Shown: positions 1 through 8,109 of the stretch, in pieces
Numbering within the stretch: the first letter of the stretch is position 1
How the letters are laid out: every line of letters begins with the position of its first letter
Assembly (NCBI GenBank): GCA_027459765.1
Contig: DAIDHD010000015.1
Location: 1-58,144 of the forward strand
Source: Gammaproteobacteria bacterium
Lineage (GTDB): Bacteria; Pseudomonadota; Gammaproteobacteria; Steroidobacterales; Steroidobacteraceae
Length of the DNA: 58,144 bases
Direction: 5' to 3'
Notes under the pieces: generated by a model
Told to the model about the DNA's origin: nothing
Database searches by the model: none
The model's input: only the letters and a program-made list of their open reading frames with translations
Program-made: the position numbers and the translations under genes

Positions 1-5
1 CGGAA

Positions 6-332
6 TCAAGTCCAGAGCGCGACCCGGTTGCCGTCGATGTCGCGAAAAGAACCGGTGACGATCATGATGAAATCGATCAGCACCCATACGCCCAGCCCGC
101 CCAGCGTGAGGATCTGCAGCACCCCGGTGCCCACCTTGCCGACGTAGAAGCGGTGCACGCCCAGATAGCCGAGGAAGAAGCACAGCAGCAGCGCCGGCAG
201 GATGCGCCGGTCGGAGATGCCGGGTTGCTGCGCCTGTATGGCACCGCAGCCGGGGCAGGACGGCGCGCTCACGTGAATCTGCCGTCCGCAGGCGCGGCAA
301 TACATCATCGGGTTGTCGGCACCTACGTTCAT
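6..332 (-). CDS. TM2-domain membrane protein with N-terminal zinc ribbon
   Basis: This 108-residue protein starts with a zinc-ribbon knuckle (C12, C15, C26, C29 in two CxxC pairs). It continues with two hydrophobic segments separated by a short loop containing [16 protein letters not shown], the hallmark of TM2 domains. TM2 proteins are small inner-membrane proteins of unknown function. The ATG at 332 is preceded on the minus strand by GGGAG seven bases upstream, which supports the start. It is divergent from the molybdenum hydroxylase operon and nothing ties it functionally to its neighbours. Family assignment is firm; role unknown. Confidence 0.85.
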   Translation of the reverse strand: MNVGADNPMMYCRACGRQIHVSAPSCPGCGAIQAQQPGISDRRILPALLLCFFLGYLGVHRFYVGKVGTGVLQILTLGGLGVWVLIDFIMIVTGSFRDIDGNRVALWT

Positions 333-400
333 CCGCGGTCTCCCTTGGAATATCGTATAGGGGCGCCCGCGCCCGGCGCGGGCTCGCCGTCGATTTTATC

Positions 401-406
401 TATAAT
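401..406 (+). promoter_or_regulatory. Possible -10 element for the iorAB-like operon
   Basis: A perfect TATAAT sits in an AT-rich island within an otherwise very GC-rich 104-bp divergent intergenic region, 30 bp before the ATG at 437. No convincing -35 is seen 16-18 bp upstream, so this is a weak call. Confidence 0.35.
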
Positions 407-436
407 CGAAGCCCCGAGGCGGCCTGCGGAGATCCG

Positions 437-910
437 ATGAAGCTGACCATCAACGGCAAGTCCGTGAATGTCGACGCACCTGCCGACATGCCGCTCCTCT
501 GGGTGTTGCGCGACGAGATCGGCATGAAGGGCACCAAGTTCGGTTGCGGCGTCGCCCAGTGCGGTGCCTGCACGGTGCACCTCGACGGCCAGCCGGTGCG
601 CGCATGCGTCACCCCCGTAGGCTCTGTGGGCGCGCGGCACGTCACCACGGTGGAGGGCCTCAGCGCCACCGCCGAGGGCAACGCGGTGCGGGCGGCATGG
701 GAGGCGCTCGACGTCGCGCAGTGCGGCTATTGCCAGGCCGGCCAGATGATGGCGGCCACCGGATTGCTGCTTCGCAATCCGCGGCCGTCGGATGCGGACA
801 TCGATGCAGCCATGCAGGGCAATTTCTGCCGCTGCTCCACTTACAAGCGTATCCGCGCCGCCATCAAGACGGCGGCCGGCATCGATCCGTCCGATCGGCG
901 GGAGGTCTGA
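437..910 (+). CDS. (2Fe-2S)-binding subunit of a xanthine dehydrogenase-family hydroxylase (IorA-like)
   Basis: This is the small electron-transfer subunit of a molybdenum hydroxylase resembling isoquinoline 1-oxidoreductase alpha or aldehyde dehydrogenase small subunits. The plant-type ferredoxin cluster is formed by C37, C42, C45 and C57. The second cluster, in the helical domain, is formed by C96, C99, C131 and C133 (CGYC and CRC motifs). Length (157 aa) is typical. The stop at 910 is followed three bases later by the ATG of the large subunit, so the two are translationally linked. No FAD subunit or cytochrome c subunit is encoded next to it, so the electron acceptor is unknown. The substrate cannot be read from the sequence. 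Confidence 0.9.
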   Translation: MKLTINGKSVNVDAPADMPLLWVLRDEIGMKGTKFGCGVAQCGACTVHLDGQPVRACVTPVGSVGARHVTTVEGLSATAEGNAVRAAWEALDVAQCGYCQAGQMMAATGLLLRNPRPSDADIDAAMQGNFCRCSTYKRIRAAIKTAAGIDPSDRREV

Positions 911-913
911 GGC

Positions 914-3181
914 ATGACCACTCGCAGGGAATTGCTGCTGTCGCTCGGCGCCACCTCCGCGGGCGCACTGGTGCTCGGATTCGGGTTCGCGACCGGCGCC
1001 GGCGCGGCTGCGCGCCCGCTCCCGCCCGCCTCTTCCGGCCGGGGCGCAGCCGACCGGGCCCGGCTCGGCAACTACGTGATGATCACCGCCGACGGCAGCG
1101 TGACGCTGTATGCGCGCAATCCGGAAATGGGGCAGGGGTCGAAGACCCTGCTGCCGATGCTCATTGCCGAGGAGTTGGACGCCGATTGGGATCGGGTGAA
1201 GGTCGAGTACGCCCCTGCCGACGCCAAGCGCTACGAGGCGCAGTACGCGGGTGGCAGCATGTCGGTGCCGGACAACTGGGAGCCGATGCGCCGCGTGGGC
1301 GCCGCCGCGCGCGCCGTGCTGGTCGAGGCGGCCGCCCGCCGCTGGCAGGCCGACGCCGGCGCGCTCGTGACCGAGCGCGGGTTCGTGATCGATCGCGCGA
1401 GCGGGCGCAAACTCGGGTACGGCGAACTCGCCGCGGAAGCGGCGCGGCTGCCGCTGCCCGACCCCAAGACGCTGACCCTCAAGGCGCCGGCGACGTTCAC
1501 CATCCTCGGCAAATCGCACCGCAGCGTCGACACGTCGGCGATTCTCGACGGCCGACCGCTCTACGGCATCGACACCGTCGTGCCCGGCATGAAGTACGCC
1601 GTGTACGTCAAGTCGCCCGTGCCGGGTGCGCGGCTGAAGCGCGCGGACTTCGCCGCTGCCCGCTCGATGCCCGGCGTGGAACAGGTGTTCGCGGTCGAGG
1701 GCGTGACGCCGGGCGCGTCCGAACAGATCGGGCTGGCGCGTGGCCTCGCGCCGGGCATCGCGATCGTCGGACGCAATTGGTGGCAGGTGAATCGCGCGCG
1801 TACGGCGCTCGCGGCCGAGTGGGACGATGCCTTCGGAGCCGAGCACGACAGCGAGGCCTACGACGCGCGTGCGCGCAAGTTGCTCGACGGGTCCGGGGAG
1901 ACGCGCCGGCAGAAGGGTCAGGTCGAGCAGGCGCTGGCGGGCGCGACCACCGTGGTCGAGTCGGTGTACGAGACGCCGTGGCTGCCGCACCTGACGCTCG
2001 AACCGCAGAATTGCACCGCCCGGCCCACCGCCAGCGGCGTCGAGATCTGGGCGCCGTCACAATTCCCGAACGACGGCCGGGAACTCGTGGCCGCGACGCT
2101 CGGCCTGCCCTTGGATGAAGTGACCGTGCACATGGTCCGCTGTGGCGGCGGGTTCGGACGTCGCATCATGAACGACTACATGGTCGAGGCGGCCGTGATC
2201 GCGAGGCGCGCCAAGGCGCCGGTCAAGCTGTTGTGGGCGCGCGAAGACGACGTCGCCCACGATTACTACCGGCCCGGCAACTACCACCGCCTGCGCGCCG
2301 GACTCGACGGCGCGGGGCGCGTGGTCGCGTACGCCGTGCACGGCGTGAGTTTCTCGCGTGGCGGCAAGCCGGTGAACGGCGGCGAGATCGGTCTCGACGC
2401 GGCGCCCGGGCTGCTGGTGCCGAACTTCCGGTTGGAGCAATCGCTGATACCCACGATTCTGCCGACCGGATGGCTGCGCGCGCCGGCCGACAACAGCCTT
2501 GCGTTCGTGCACGAGAGCTTCTGGGACGAACTCGCGGTCGCCGCGAAGCGCGACCCGCTGCAATTCCGCTTGGATCACATGCGTGCAAGTTTCGCGCACC
2601 CGATCGCGGATCCCACCGAAGAGGGCGAACCTCCCTACGACGTGCGTCGGGCCGCAGCGGTACTGGAGCGGGTCGCAGAGCGTTCCGGTTGGGGCCGCCA
2701 ATCGACGCCGAAGGGCGTCGGTCTCGGCGTTGCGACCTATTTCAGCCACCGCGGCTACGTCGCCCAGGTCGCCAAGGTGCGAGTCCGCGCCGACGGCGAC
2801 TGGCACGTCGAGAAGATCTGGGTCGTCGCCGACGTGGGTCCCATCATCCTGAATCCGACCACGGCGCACGCTCAGGTCGAGGGCGCCGTGATCGAGGGCG
2901 TCGGGCAGCTGACCGGCGAGATCCGCTTCGAGCGGGGTCGGGCGGTGCAGGCCAACCTGACGGATTTCCGATTGATGCGCATGCCTGCGGCACCGGAGGT
3001 GGACGTGCACTTTCTGCTCACCGACAACCCGCCCACGGGGCTCGGCGAGCCGGCGCTGCCACCGGCGCTGGCCGCGGTCTCGAATGCGATCTTCGCCGCC
3101 TGCGGCGCGCGCGTGCGCGCGCTGCCACTGACGGCGCAGAAGATCATGGCGGCGCGGACCGACGTTCAGCACGCCGGATGA
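914..3181 (+). CDS. Molybdopterin-binding hydroxylase large subunit (IorB-like), Tat-exported
   Basis: This 755-residue protein is the molybdopterin cytosine dinucleotide-binding partner of the upstream 2Fe-2S protein. The N-terminus carries a twin-arginine export signal ([11 protein letters not shown] followed by an Ala/Gly-rich hydrophobic stretch to about residue 32), so the dimer probably works in the periplasm. The GGGFGRR motif near residue 415 and the C-terminal GEPALPP segment, close to the usual active-site glutamate, are characteristic of the family. Members oxidise aldehydes or N-heterocycles. It overlaps nothing and is followed 13 bp later by the AcuI-like gene. The specific substrate is unknown; a role in sulfolactaldehyde oxidation is conceivable but unsupported. 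Confidence 0.88.
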   Translation: MTTRRELLLSLGATSAGALVLGFGFATGAGAAARPLPPASSGRGAADRARLGNYVMITADGSVTLYARNPEMGQGSKTLLPMLIAEELDADWDRVKVEYAPADAKRYEAQYAGGSMSVPDNWEPMRRVGAAARAVLVEAAARRWQADAGALVTERGFVIDRASGRKLGYGELAAEAARLPLPDPKTLTLKAPATFTILGKSHRSVDTSAILDGRPLYGIDTVVPGMKYAVYVKSPVPGARLKRADFAAARSMPGVEQVFAVEGVTPGASEQIGLARGLAPGIAIVGRNWWQVNRARTALAAEWDDAFGAEHDSEAYDARARKLLDGSGETRRQKGQVEQALAGATTVVESVYETPWLPHLTLEPQNCTARPTASGVEIWAPSQFPNDGRELVAATLGLPLDEVTVHMVRCGGGFGRRIMNDYMVEAAVIARRAKAPVKLLWAREDDVAHDYYRPGNYHRLRAGLDGAGRVVAYAVHGVSFSRGGKPVNGGEIGLDAAPGLLVPNFRLEQSLIPTILPTGWLRAPADNSLAFVHESFWDELAVAAKRDPLQFRLDHMRASFAHPIADPTEEGEPPYDVRRAAAVLERVAERSGWGRQSTPKGVGLGVATYFSHRGYVAQVAKVRVRADGDWHVEKIWVVADVGPIILNPTTAHAQVEGAVIEGVGQLTGEIRFERGRAVQANLTDFRLMRMPAAPEVDVHFLLTDNPPTGLGEPALPPALAAVSNAIFAACGARVRALPLTAQKIMAARTDVQHAG

Positions 3182-3194
3182 GTCCGGAGGCAGC

Positions 3195-4178
3195 GTGTTC
3201 AAAGCCATTCTGATCGAACAGGGGCCCGGCGGCGACGCCGCCGCGGTACGTGAACTCGACGACGCGCGCCTGCCGGACGGCGACGTGACGGTGCGCGTGG
3301 AATACTCCACGGTGAATTACAAGGACGCGCTCGCGATCACCGGCAAGGCGCCCGTGGTGCGCCACTTCCCGATGGTGCCGGGCATCGATTTCGCCGGGAC
3401 CGTCGAATCGTCCACTCATCCGGACATCGCCGCGGGTGAGAAAGTCCTCCTCAACGGCTGGGGTGTGGGGGAGATGCACTGGGGCGGCCTCGCGCAACGG
3501 GCGCGCGTGAAGGGCGACTGGCTCATCCCGCTGCCGCCAACGATGACGGCACGCCAAGCCATGGCGATCGGCACGGCCGGCTACACGGCCATGCTTGCGG
3601 TGATGGCGCTCGAGCGGCATGGCGTCACCCCGGCGAGCGGCGAGATCCTGGTGACGGGCGCAGCCGGCGGTGTGGGCAGTGTCGCGGTCGCGCTGCTCGC
3701 GCAGCGGGGTTACCGAGTGGCGGCGATGACCGGTCGCCTCGAGGAGGCCGAGTTCCTGACTCGACTGGGGGCGGCCGAGGTGCTGGACCGGGCGATGTAC
3801 GCGCGCGCGCCCAAGCCGCTCGCGAAGGAGCGCTGGGCAGGGGCGGTCGACGTGGTCGGCAGCCACACGCTCGCCAACGTCTGCGCCGCCAGCCGCTACG
3901 GCGGCGTGGTGGCGGCGTGCGGGCTGGCCGGCGGCATGGACTTCGCGAGCACCGTGGCGCCCTTCATCCTGCGCGGTGTGACGCTCGCCGGCATCGACAG
4001 CGTGTATCGCCCACGCGCGGACCGGCTGCACGCCTGGGAGCGGCTCGCGCGGGAACTGCCGGTGGCGACCCTCGACCTGATCACCACGGACATCGGCCTC
4101 GCGGAGGCCATTGCGGTCGCTCCGCGGATCCTCGCCGGCGCCGTGCGCGGCCGGGTGGTGGTGGACACGAATCGCTGA
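3195..4178 (+). CDS. acuI: Acrylyl-CoA reductase-type zinc-free MDR oxidoreductase (YhdH/AcuI family)
   Basis: This 327-residue medium-chain dehydrogenase/reductase of the YhdH/AcuI family reduces acryloyl-CoA to propionyl-CoA with NADPH in characterised members. The N-terminus ([15 protein letters not shown]), the [12 protein letters not shown] segment and the nucleotide-binding [10 protein letters not shown] near residue 155 are typical. The structural zinc cysteines of alcohol dehydrogenases are absent. The GTG start at 3195 follows a GGAGG six bases upstream. It lies 13 bp after the IorB-like gene and probably shares its transcript. The family has broad in vitro activity, so the gene symbol is a family label. 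Confidence 0.8.
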   Translation: MFKAILIEQGPGGDAAAVRELDDARLPDGDVTVRVEYSTVNYKDALAITGKAPVVRHFPMVPGIDFAGTVESSTHPDIAAGEKVLLNGWGVGEMHWGGLAQRARVKGDWLIPLPPTMTARQAMAIGTAGYTAMLAVMALERHGVTPASGEILVTGAAGGVGSVAVALLAQRGYRVAAMTGRLEEAEFLTRLGAAEVLDRAMYARAPKPLAKERWAGAVDVVGSHTLANVCAASRYGGVVAACGLAGGMDFASTVAPFILRGVTLAGIDSVYRPRADRLHAWERLARELPVATLDLITTDIGLAEAIAVAPRILAGAVRGRVVVDTNR

Positions 4179-4205
4179 CGGGACATCGAAGAGGAGGGCA
4201 GACCG

Positions 4206-4613
4206 ATGCCTTTGATTCTCCGCGTCGCGCGCATCGCCGGCTTCGCAACCCTGTGTGCCGGCCTCGGGGTCACGGCGCATGCCGATACGTTCGGCGGCGC
4301 GCACTACGAGCGGTCCACCGATACGCTGGTCGTCACCATGCACTATCGGGGCACCAACCCGAACCACGGCTTCACGCTGCGCTGGGGGCGATGTCGCGCG
4401 CCCGAGGCGGACCGCCCGAGGGCCTCGATCGCCGCCGACGTCCTCGACGATCAGGCGACCGACGTCGAAAAGCAGGATTACTCGGTCACGGCGCGGCTCT
4501 CGCTCGCCGACATGCCGTGTCGCCCGGCGCGCGTGACGCTGCGCACGGCGCCGCGCTTCTTCACGGTGGTGTGGGTGCCGTCGGCGCCGGCGGGAAGCGG
4601 CGGCCGCCGCTGA
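4206..4613 (+). CDS. Small secreted protein of unknown function
   Basis: A 135-residue protein with a signal peptide of about 27 residues ending in a likely AxA-type cleavage site (VTAHA|DTF), followed by a short, probably beta-rich, soluble domain with two cysteines (in the WGRCRAP and MPCRP segments) that could form a disulfide. It has GAGGAG eight bases before the ATG. It converges on the sulfolactate dehydrogenase gene with only 4 bp between the two stop codons. I do not recognise the family. Confidence 0.65.
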   Translation: MPLILRVARIAGFATLCAGLGVTAHADTFGGAHYERSTDTLVVTMHYRGTNPNHGFTLRWGRCRAPEADRPRASIAADVLDDQATDVEKQDYSVTARLSLADMPCRPARVTLRTAPRFFTVVWVPSAPAGSGGRR

Positions 4614-4617
4614 GTAT

Positions 4618-5547
4618 TCAGCCGTTCTGCAGTGCGGCGAGGACCGCGCGTGCGGTGACGTCGCTGACCCGCACGTTCGATTCCTCGGTGACTCCGGCGA
4701 TGTGCGGCGTGAGCAGCAGGTTGGGTACGCCACGGAAGGCAGCGCCAGCCGCCGCGGTCAGCGGTTCCACCTCGAACACGTCGAGCGCTGCGCCCGCGAG
4801 GCGCCGCGACTGCAAGGCGGCCACCAGTGCCTGCTCGTCGACGATGCCGCCGCGCGCCGCGTTGATCAGGATGGCGGTCGGGCGCATCCTGCCGAGCGCG
4901 GTGCCGTCGATCAAGTGCCGAGTCTGCGGCGTGAGCGGCGTGTGCAGACTCACCACGTCGCTCATCGCGAGCAGGGCCTCGAGATCCAGGCGTTCGGCGT
5001 CCCGCCAGGCCGGGTGCTCCGCCGGCAGGAAGGGATCGTACGCCGCGATCCGCATGCCGAGCGCAGCGGCTTTGCCGGCGGTGAGCCGTGCAATTGCGCC
5101 GTACCCCACGAGCCCGAGGCGTTTGCCGGCGAGTTCTGCTCCGATCAGATCCATGCGCGGCCACTCGCCTGCGGCCACCCGGTCGCTGGCGAACCAGGCT
5201 CGACGCAGCAACACGAGCGCCGCGGTCAGCACGTACTCTGCGACCGCGAGGTCGTTCGCGCCGGTCGCGGGCCGCACCGCGATGCCGCGCGCTTCGCACG
5301 CCGCGACGTCGATGTTGTCGAGTCCGACGCCGAGCCGGCCCACCACGCGCAACTGTCGAGCGGCGGCCAGCAGCGGACCGCGTACCTGGGTGCGGTTGCG
5401 GACGATGAGCGCGCGGCAGTGCTCTACGGCGGCGAGCAGTCGCTCGGGCTGGTCGACCAGTTTCGGGTCGTAGAGCACGTCCCGGCCGGCGAGCACGCTC
5501 CGGATCGCGCTCTCGTCCATGAACTCGGTGATCACGATTTCGCTCAT
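4618..5547 (-). CDS. slcC: (S)-sulfolactate dehydrogenase-like D-2-hydroxyacid dehydrogenase (SlcC-like)
   Basis: A 309-residue NAD-dependent D-isomer 2-hydroxyacid dehydrogenase. It has the N-terminal catalytic half with GRLGVGLDNID, the Rossmann motif GLVGYGAIA, the NAARGGIVDE arginine loop and the TPHIAGVT histidine segment. Known SlcC enzymes belong to this phosphoglycerate-dehydrogenase branch and oxidise (S)-3-sulfolactate to sulfopyruvate. The annotation as SlcC rests on context: it is the last gene of an operon with ComC-, SuyB- and SuyA-like genes. Its ATG at 5547 overlaps the stop of the ComC-like gene (ATGA), which decides the start against a longer upstream frame. A serine-pathway phosphoglycerate dehydrogenase is the main alternative, but the C-terminal ACT domain is missing. 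Confidence 0.82.
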   Translation of the reverse strand: MSEIVITEFMDESAIRSVLAGRDVLYDPKLVDQPERLLAAVEHCRALIVRNRTQVRGPLLAAARQLRVVGRLGVGLDNIDVAACEARGIAVRPATGANDLAVAEYVLTAALVLLRRAWFASDRVAAGEWPRMDLIGAELAGKRLGLVGYGAIARLTAGKAAALGMRIAAYDPFLPAEHPAWRDAERLDLEALLAMSDVVSLHTPLTPQTRHLIDGTALGRMRPTAILINAARGGIVDEQALVAALQSRRLAGAALDVFEVEPLTAAAGAAFRGVPNLLLTPHIAGVTEESNVRVSDVTARAVLAALQNG

Positions 5548-6557
5548 GCGCCCGTCCCCGCGGCGCCGAGCGCCACGATCTGTGCGTGCAGGTCTTCCGC
5601 CACTGCGAGCCCCTCGCGGCGTGCGCGCTCGCGCGCCGCGAGACGCCGGTCGCCGGGTAGTCGTACACCGGGTTCGGCGGTGACCGCCGCCAACATCGTC
5701 GCCATTCGCTGCGCATAGTTCGCGCCGCTGAACGCCGCCGGGTCGAGGGCGATGAGCACCTGGCCAACAGCCGGCGGCGGACCTTCGGCGTCGAGGAAAG
5801 AACTGGCTTCCCAACCGAAGTGAGCTCCGGCGAGGGCCGCACACAGCGTTTCCACCATGAGCGCGAGCGCCGCACCCTTGGCGCCGCCGATCGGCACCAG
5901 CGCGCCCTCGAGTGCGCGCTGCGGATCGTCCGTCGGTTCGCCGCGCGCGTCCGTGGCCCAGCCGAGCGGAATCTTCTCGTTGCGGCGTCGTGCCGCCACG
6001 ATCTTGCTTCTCGCCACCAGCGACAGCGACAGATCGATCACCAGCGCCGCGCGTTCCGGTACCGGAGCCGCGAATGCGAGCGGATTGGTGCCGAGCATCG
6101 AGCGCGCGCCCCCGTGCAGGGCCATGGCGTGGGGCGTGTTGGAGGCGAGCAGGGCGATCAGGCCGCGATCGGCGAGGCGCTCCACCGTGCGGCCGGCCTG
6201 GCCTACGTGGTGCGACGCGTGCACGCTGGCGGCGGCCACGCCGTGCGTTGCGGCGAGCGCCGGCAGTTCCGTGATGGCGAGGTCCAGCGCCGGGTAGGCG
6301 AAGCCGCAGTGGGCGTCGATCCGCAGCGCGGCCGGACGAGTGCGCTCGACCGTGGGCGCCGCGCGGCCTGCGATCTTGCCGGCCTTCACCTGCGCCGCAT
6401 AGGCGGGCACGCGGCCGAGACCGTGGCCGCTCTGGCCGTCCGCCTCCGCGGCCACCAGCGCGGCGGCGGTGGCCGCCGCTGCGCTCGGCGACGCGCCGGC
6501 CGCGGTGAGCGCACGCCGTACCAGGGCGTCGGCCTCGTCGATCGAGAGGACGGGCAC
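5544..6557 (-). CDS. comC: (R)-sulfolactate dehydrogenase-like malate/L-lactate dehydrogenase (ComC-like)
   Basis: A 337-residue member of the Ldh2/MDH2 (malate/L-lactate/ureidoglycolate dehydrogenase) fold. Visible family motifs are SGHGLGRVPAYA near residue 42, HHVGQAGR near 115, GTNPLAFAAP near 155 and GGAKGAALALMVE near 225. ComC of this family interconverts (R)-sulfolactate and sulfopyruvate using NAD(P)H. Next to SlcC it would reduce the sulfopyruvate that SlcC makes, so the pair acts as a sulfolactate racemase. A GTG at 6557 is used as start. The gene sits 23 bp downstream of the SuyB-like gene and overlaps the SlcC start by 4 bp. Substrate is inferred from the operon. Confidence 0.82.
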   Translation of the reverse strand: MPVLSIDEADALVRRALTAAGASPSAAAATAAALVAAEADGQSGHGLGRVPAYAAQVKAGKIAGRAAPTVERTRPAALRIDAHCGFAYPALDLAITELPALAATHGVAAASVHASHHVGQAGRTVERLADRGLIALLASNTPHAMALHGGARSMLGTNPLAFAAPVPERAALVIDLSLSLVARSKIVAARRRNEKIPLGWATDARGEPTDDPQRALEGALVPIGGAKGAALALMVETLCAALAGAHFGWEASSFLDAEGPPPAVGQVLIALDPAAFSGANYAQRMATMLAAVTAEPGVRLPGDRRLAARERARREGLAVAEDLHAQIVALGAAGTGA

Positions 6558-6580
6558 CGGATGAAGCTCCCGCCGTACGC

Positions 6581-7756
6581 TCAGGCGCTACGGTACAACT
6601 TGGTCATGACGAACTCGCGGTGGCCGAGTGCCTCGGCCGCCGTGAAGCGGCCGTTCGCCGTCTTCGCGATGGTGTCGATCAGCAAATCGCCGGCCTGGGC
6701 GATGGTGAGTTCGCGGCGCACGATGCCCGAAACGTCGACGTCCACGTGCTCGCTCATGGTGCGCACGGTACGCGGGTTACCGGTGATCTTGATGACCGGC
6801 ATGATCGGGTTGCCGATCACGTTGCCCTGGCCCGTGGGGAAGCAGTGCACGACGTAGCCGGCCGCGGCCTGCAACGTGCAGCACTCGGCCGCCGCCGACG
6901 AGGTGTCCATGAAATAGAGGCCTGGTCCGCGCGCCGGCGCCTCGGCGGGTTCCAGCACGTCGATGAACTTCACCTTCTTGCCGATCTTCTCGAGGTTGCC
7001 GAGCGCCTTCTCCTCGATGGTGGTGAGGCCCCCGGCGATGTTGCCCTTGGTTGGCTGACTGTCGGAGAGATCCGAAGTCTTGTGCGCCTCGATGACGTCC
7101 TTCTGATAGGCCGTCCAGGTCTTCATGAACTTGGCGGAGATTTCGGGCGACGCGGCGCGCGCGGCAGCCAAGTGTTCGGCGCCGGTGAGTTCCGAGGTCT
7201 CGCCGAAGCAGCCGTAGAGGCCGAGCGGCACCAGTTTGTCGTACATGCTGCCCACGGTGGGGCAGGAGGCGAGGCCGGTGGTGGTGTCGCTCTCGCCACA
7301 CTTGGCGGCCACCCACACGTCGCTCAAGGGGCACTCCACCCGCACCTGTGCGGTGGCGTGGTGCACGAATTCCTTCGCCTTGCGCGAGGCCGCGGCCACG
7401 GTGGCGATGTCGCCGTTGCCCTCGATCGCAAAGCCGGCCACCGGCTTGCCGGTCCGGGCGATGCCCTCGACGACTTTCTGCGTCCAGCCCGGCTCGATGC
7501 CGATGACCACGCAGGCCGCCACGTTCGGGTTTGCTCCCGTGCCGATCATGGTGCGGAAGTGCAGTTCCAGGTCCGCGCCGAACTGCAGCCGCCCGTAGGC
7601 GTGCGGCAGGGCGATGGTGCCCTGGATGTGCGCCGCGACCGCTTCGCAGGCTGCATTGGAAATGTCATCGAGCGGCAGGATCGCCACGTAGTTGCGCACG
7701 CCGACGCGGCCATTCTCGCGCCGGTAGCCCCAGATCGTTCGCTTGGAGAGGTCCAT
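6581..7756 (-). CDS. suyB: (R)-sulfolactate sulfo-lyase large subunit (SuyB-like, UxaA C-terminal family)
   Basis: A 391-residue protein homologous to the C-terminal catalytic part of altronate/galactarate dehydratases. Visible family features are [11 protein letters not shown] at the start, CGESD near residue 205, [17 protein letters not shown] near 277 and [12 protein letters not shown] near 335. In E. coli UxaA the equivalent places read HTYGC and CGGSD; here they are HAYGR and CGESD, so it is a divergent branch. SuyB with SuyA cleaves (R)-3-sulfolactate into pyruvate and sulfite. The separate small subunit and the adjacent SlcC/ComC-like genes favour SuyB over a sugar-acid dehydratase. 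I use ATG 7756; a GTG at 7765 overlapping the suyA stop would add three residues. Confidence 0.85.
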   Translation of the reverse strand: MDLSKRTIWGYRRENGRVGVRNYVAILPLDDISNAACEAVAAHIQGTIALPHAYGRLQFGADLELHFRTMIGTGANPNVAACVVIGIEPGWTQKVVEGIARTGKPVAGFAIEGNGDIATVAAASRKAKEFVHHATAQVRVECPLSDVWVAAKCGESDTTTGLASCPTVGSMYDKLVPLGLYGCFGETSELTGAEHLAAARAASPEISAKFMKTWTAYQKDVIEAHKTSDLSDSQPTKGNIAGGLTTIEEKALGNLEKIGKKVKFIDVLEPAEAPARGPGLYFMDTSSAAAECCTLQAAAGYVVHCFPTGQGNVIGNPIMPVIKITGNPRTVRTMSEHVDVDVSGIVRRELTIAQAGDLLIDTIAKTANGRFTAAEALGHREFVMTKLYRSA

Positions 7757-7761
7757 GGATG

Positions 7762-8052
7762 TCACCACCGCTTGGTCTTCAGATTGTGCGTGTGCACGTG
7801 ATCGCCCCGCCGGATCGGCGCGACGACTCGACCGATGTCCTCGCCGTACTTGATGACGGTGTCGCCCACGGCGAGATCCTTCAAGGCCACCTTGTGGCCG
7901 ATCGGGACGTCCTGGTTGCACTTGGCGCGGAACTCGCTGTTGTCCTCGGTCACGACACACAGCATGTCGGTGCCGGCCTTGAGGTCTTCGACGACCACCA
8001 CGCCGACGTTGTCGCGCCGGTCGTGGACGAGCAATTGCGGTATGTTTGCCAT
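7762..8052 (-). CDS. suyA: (R)-sulfolactate sulfo-lyase small subunit (SuyA-like, SAF domain)
   Basis: A 96-residue stand-alone SAF domain equivalent to the N-terminal domain of UxaA. The core reads [25 protein letters not shown] and ends in [14 protein letters not shown]; the string is shown in parts because it continues without gaps. SuyA is the small subunit of the sulfolactate sulfo-lyase. It is the first gene of the minus-strand operon suyA-suyB-comC-slcC, and the palindromic operator at 8078-8097 lies 26 bp upstream of its ATG. Stop and the next start are separated by only a few bases, indicating coupled translation. The alternative is a galactarate/altronate dehydratase small subunit. 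Confidence 0.84.
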   Translation of the reverse strand: MANIPQLLVHDRRDNVGVVVVEDLKAGTDMLCVVTEDNSEFRAKCNQDVPIGHKVALKDLAVGDTVIKYGEDIGRVVAPIRRGDHVHTHNLKTKRW

Positions 8053-8077
8053 GGTTTCCCGAGCTCTGTTTCCACAA

Positions 8078-8097
8078 GTCTTATATTAGATATAAGA
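8078..8097. promoter_or_regulatory. Candidate GntR operator in the suyA / sulfogluconate dehydratase divergent promoter
   Basis: The sequence GTCTTATAT-TAG-ATATAAGA contains a perfect 8-bp inverted repeat (8079-8086 and 8090-8097) with a 3-bp centre. Each arm carries the half-site CTTATA/TATAAG that also makes up the 14-bp palindromes at 14128 and 24556. A TATAAG at 8091-8096 could be the -10 of the plus-strand operon, and its mirror at 8080-8085 the -10 of the suy operon. One bound dimer could thus close both promoters. The spacing differs from the other two sites. Confidence 0.75.
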
Positions 8098-8109
8098 TTA
8101 CAGATTGAA

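Noticed and set aside
437..3181. IorAB-like hydroxylase as the sulfolactaldehyde oxidising enzyme
   Set aside because: It is predicted to be periplasmic, has no operator of the SQ regulon, and a dedicated cytoplasmic aldehyde dehydrogenase under the operator is present.
6581..8052. Altronate or galactarate dehydratase (UxaA/GarD) reading of the SAF and large-subunit pair
   Set aside because: The pair is split into two genes, the large subunit has HAYGR and CGESD where UxaA has HTYGC and CGGSD, and the operon partners are SlcC- and ComC-like dehydrogenases rather than uronate genes. The sulfo-lyase reading fits better.
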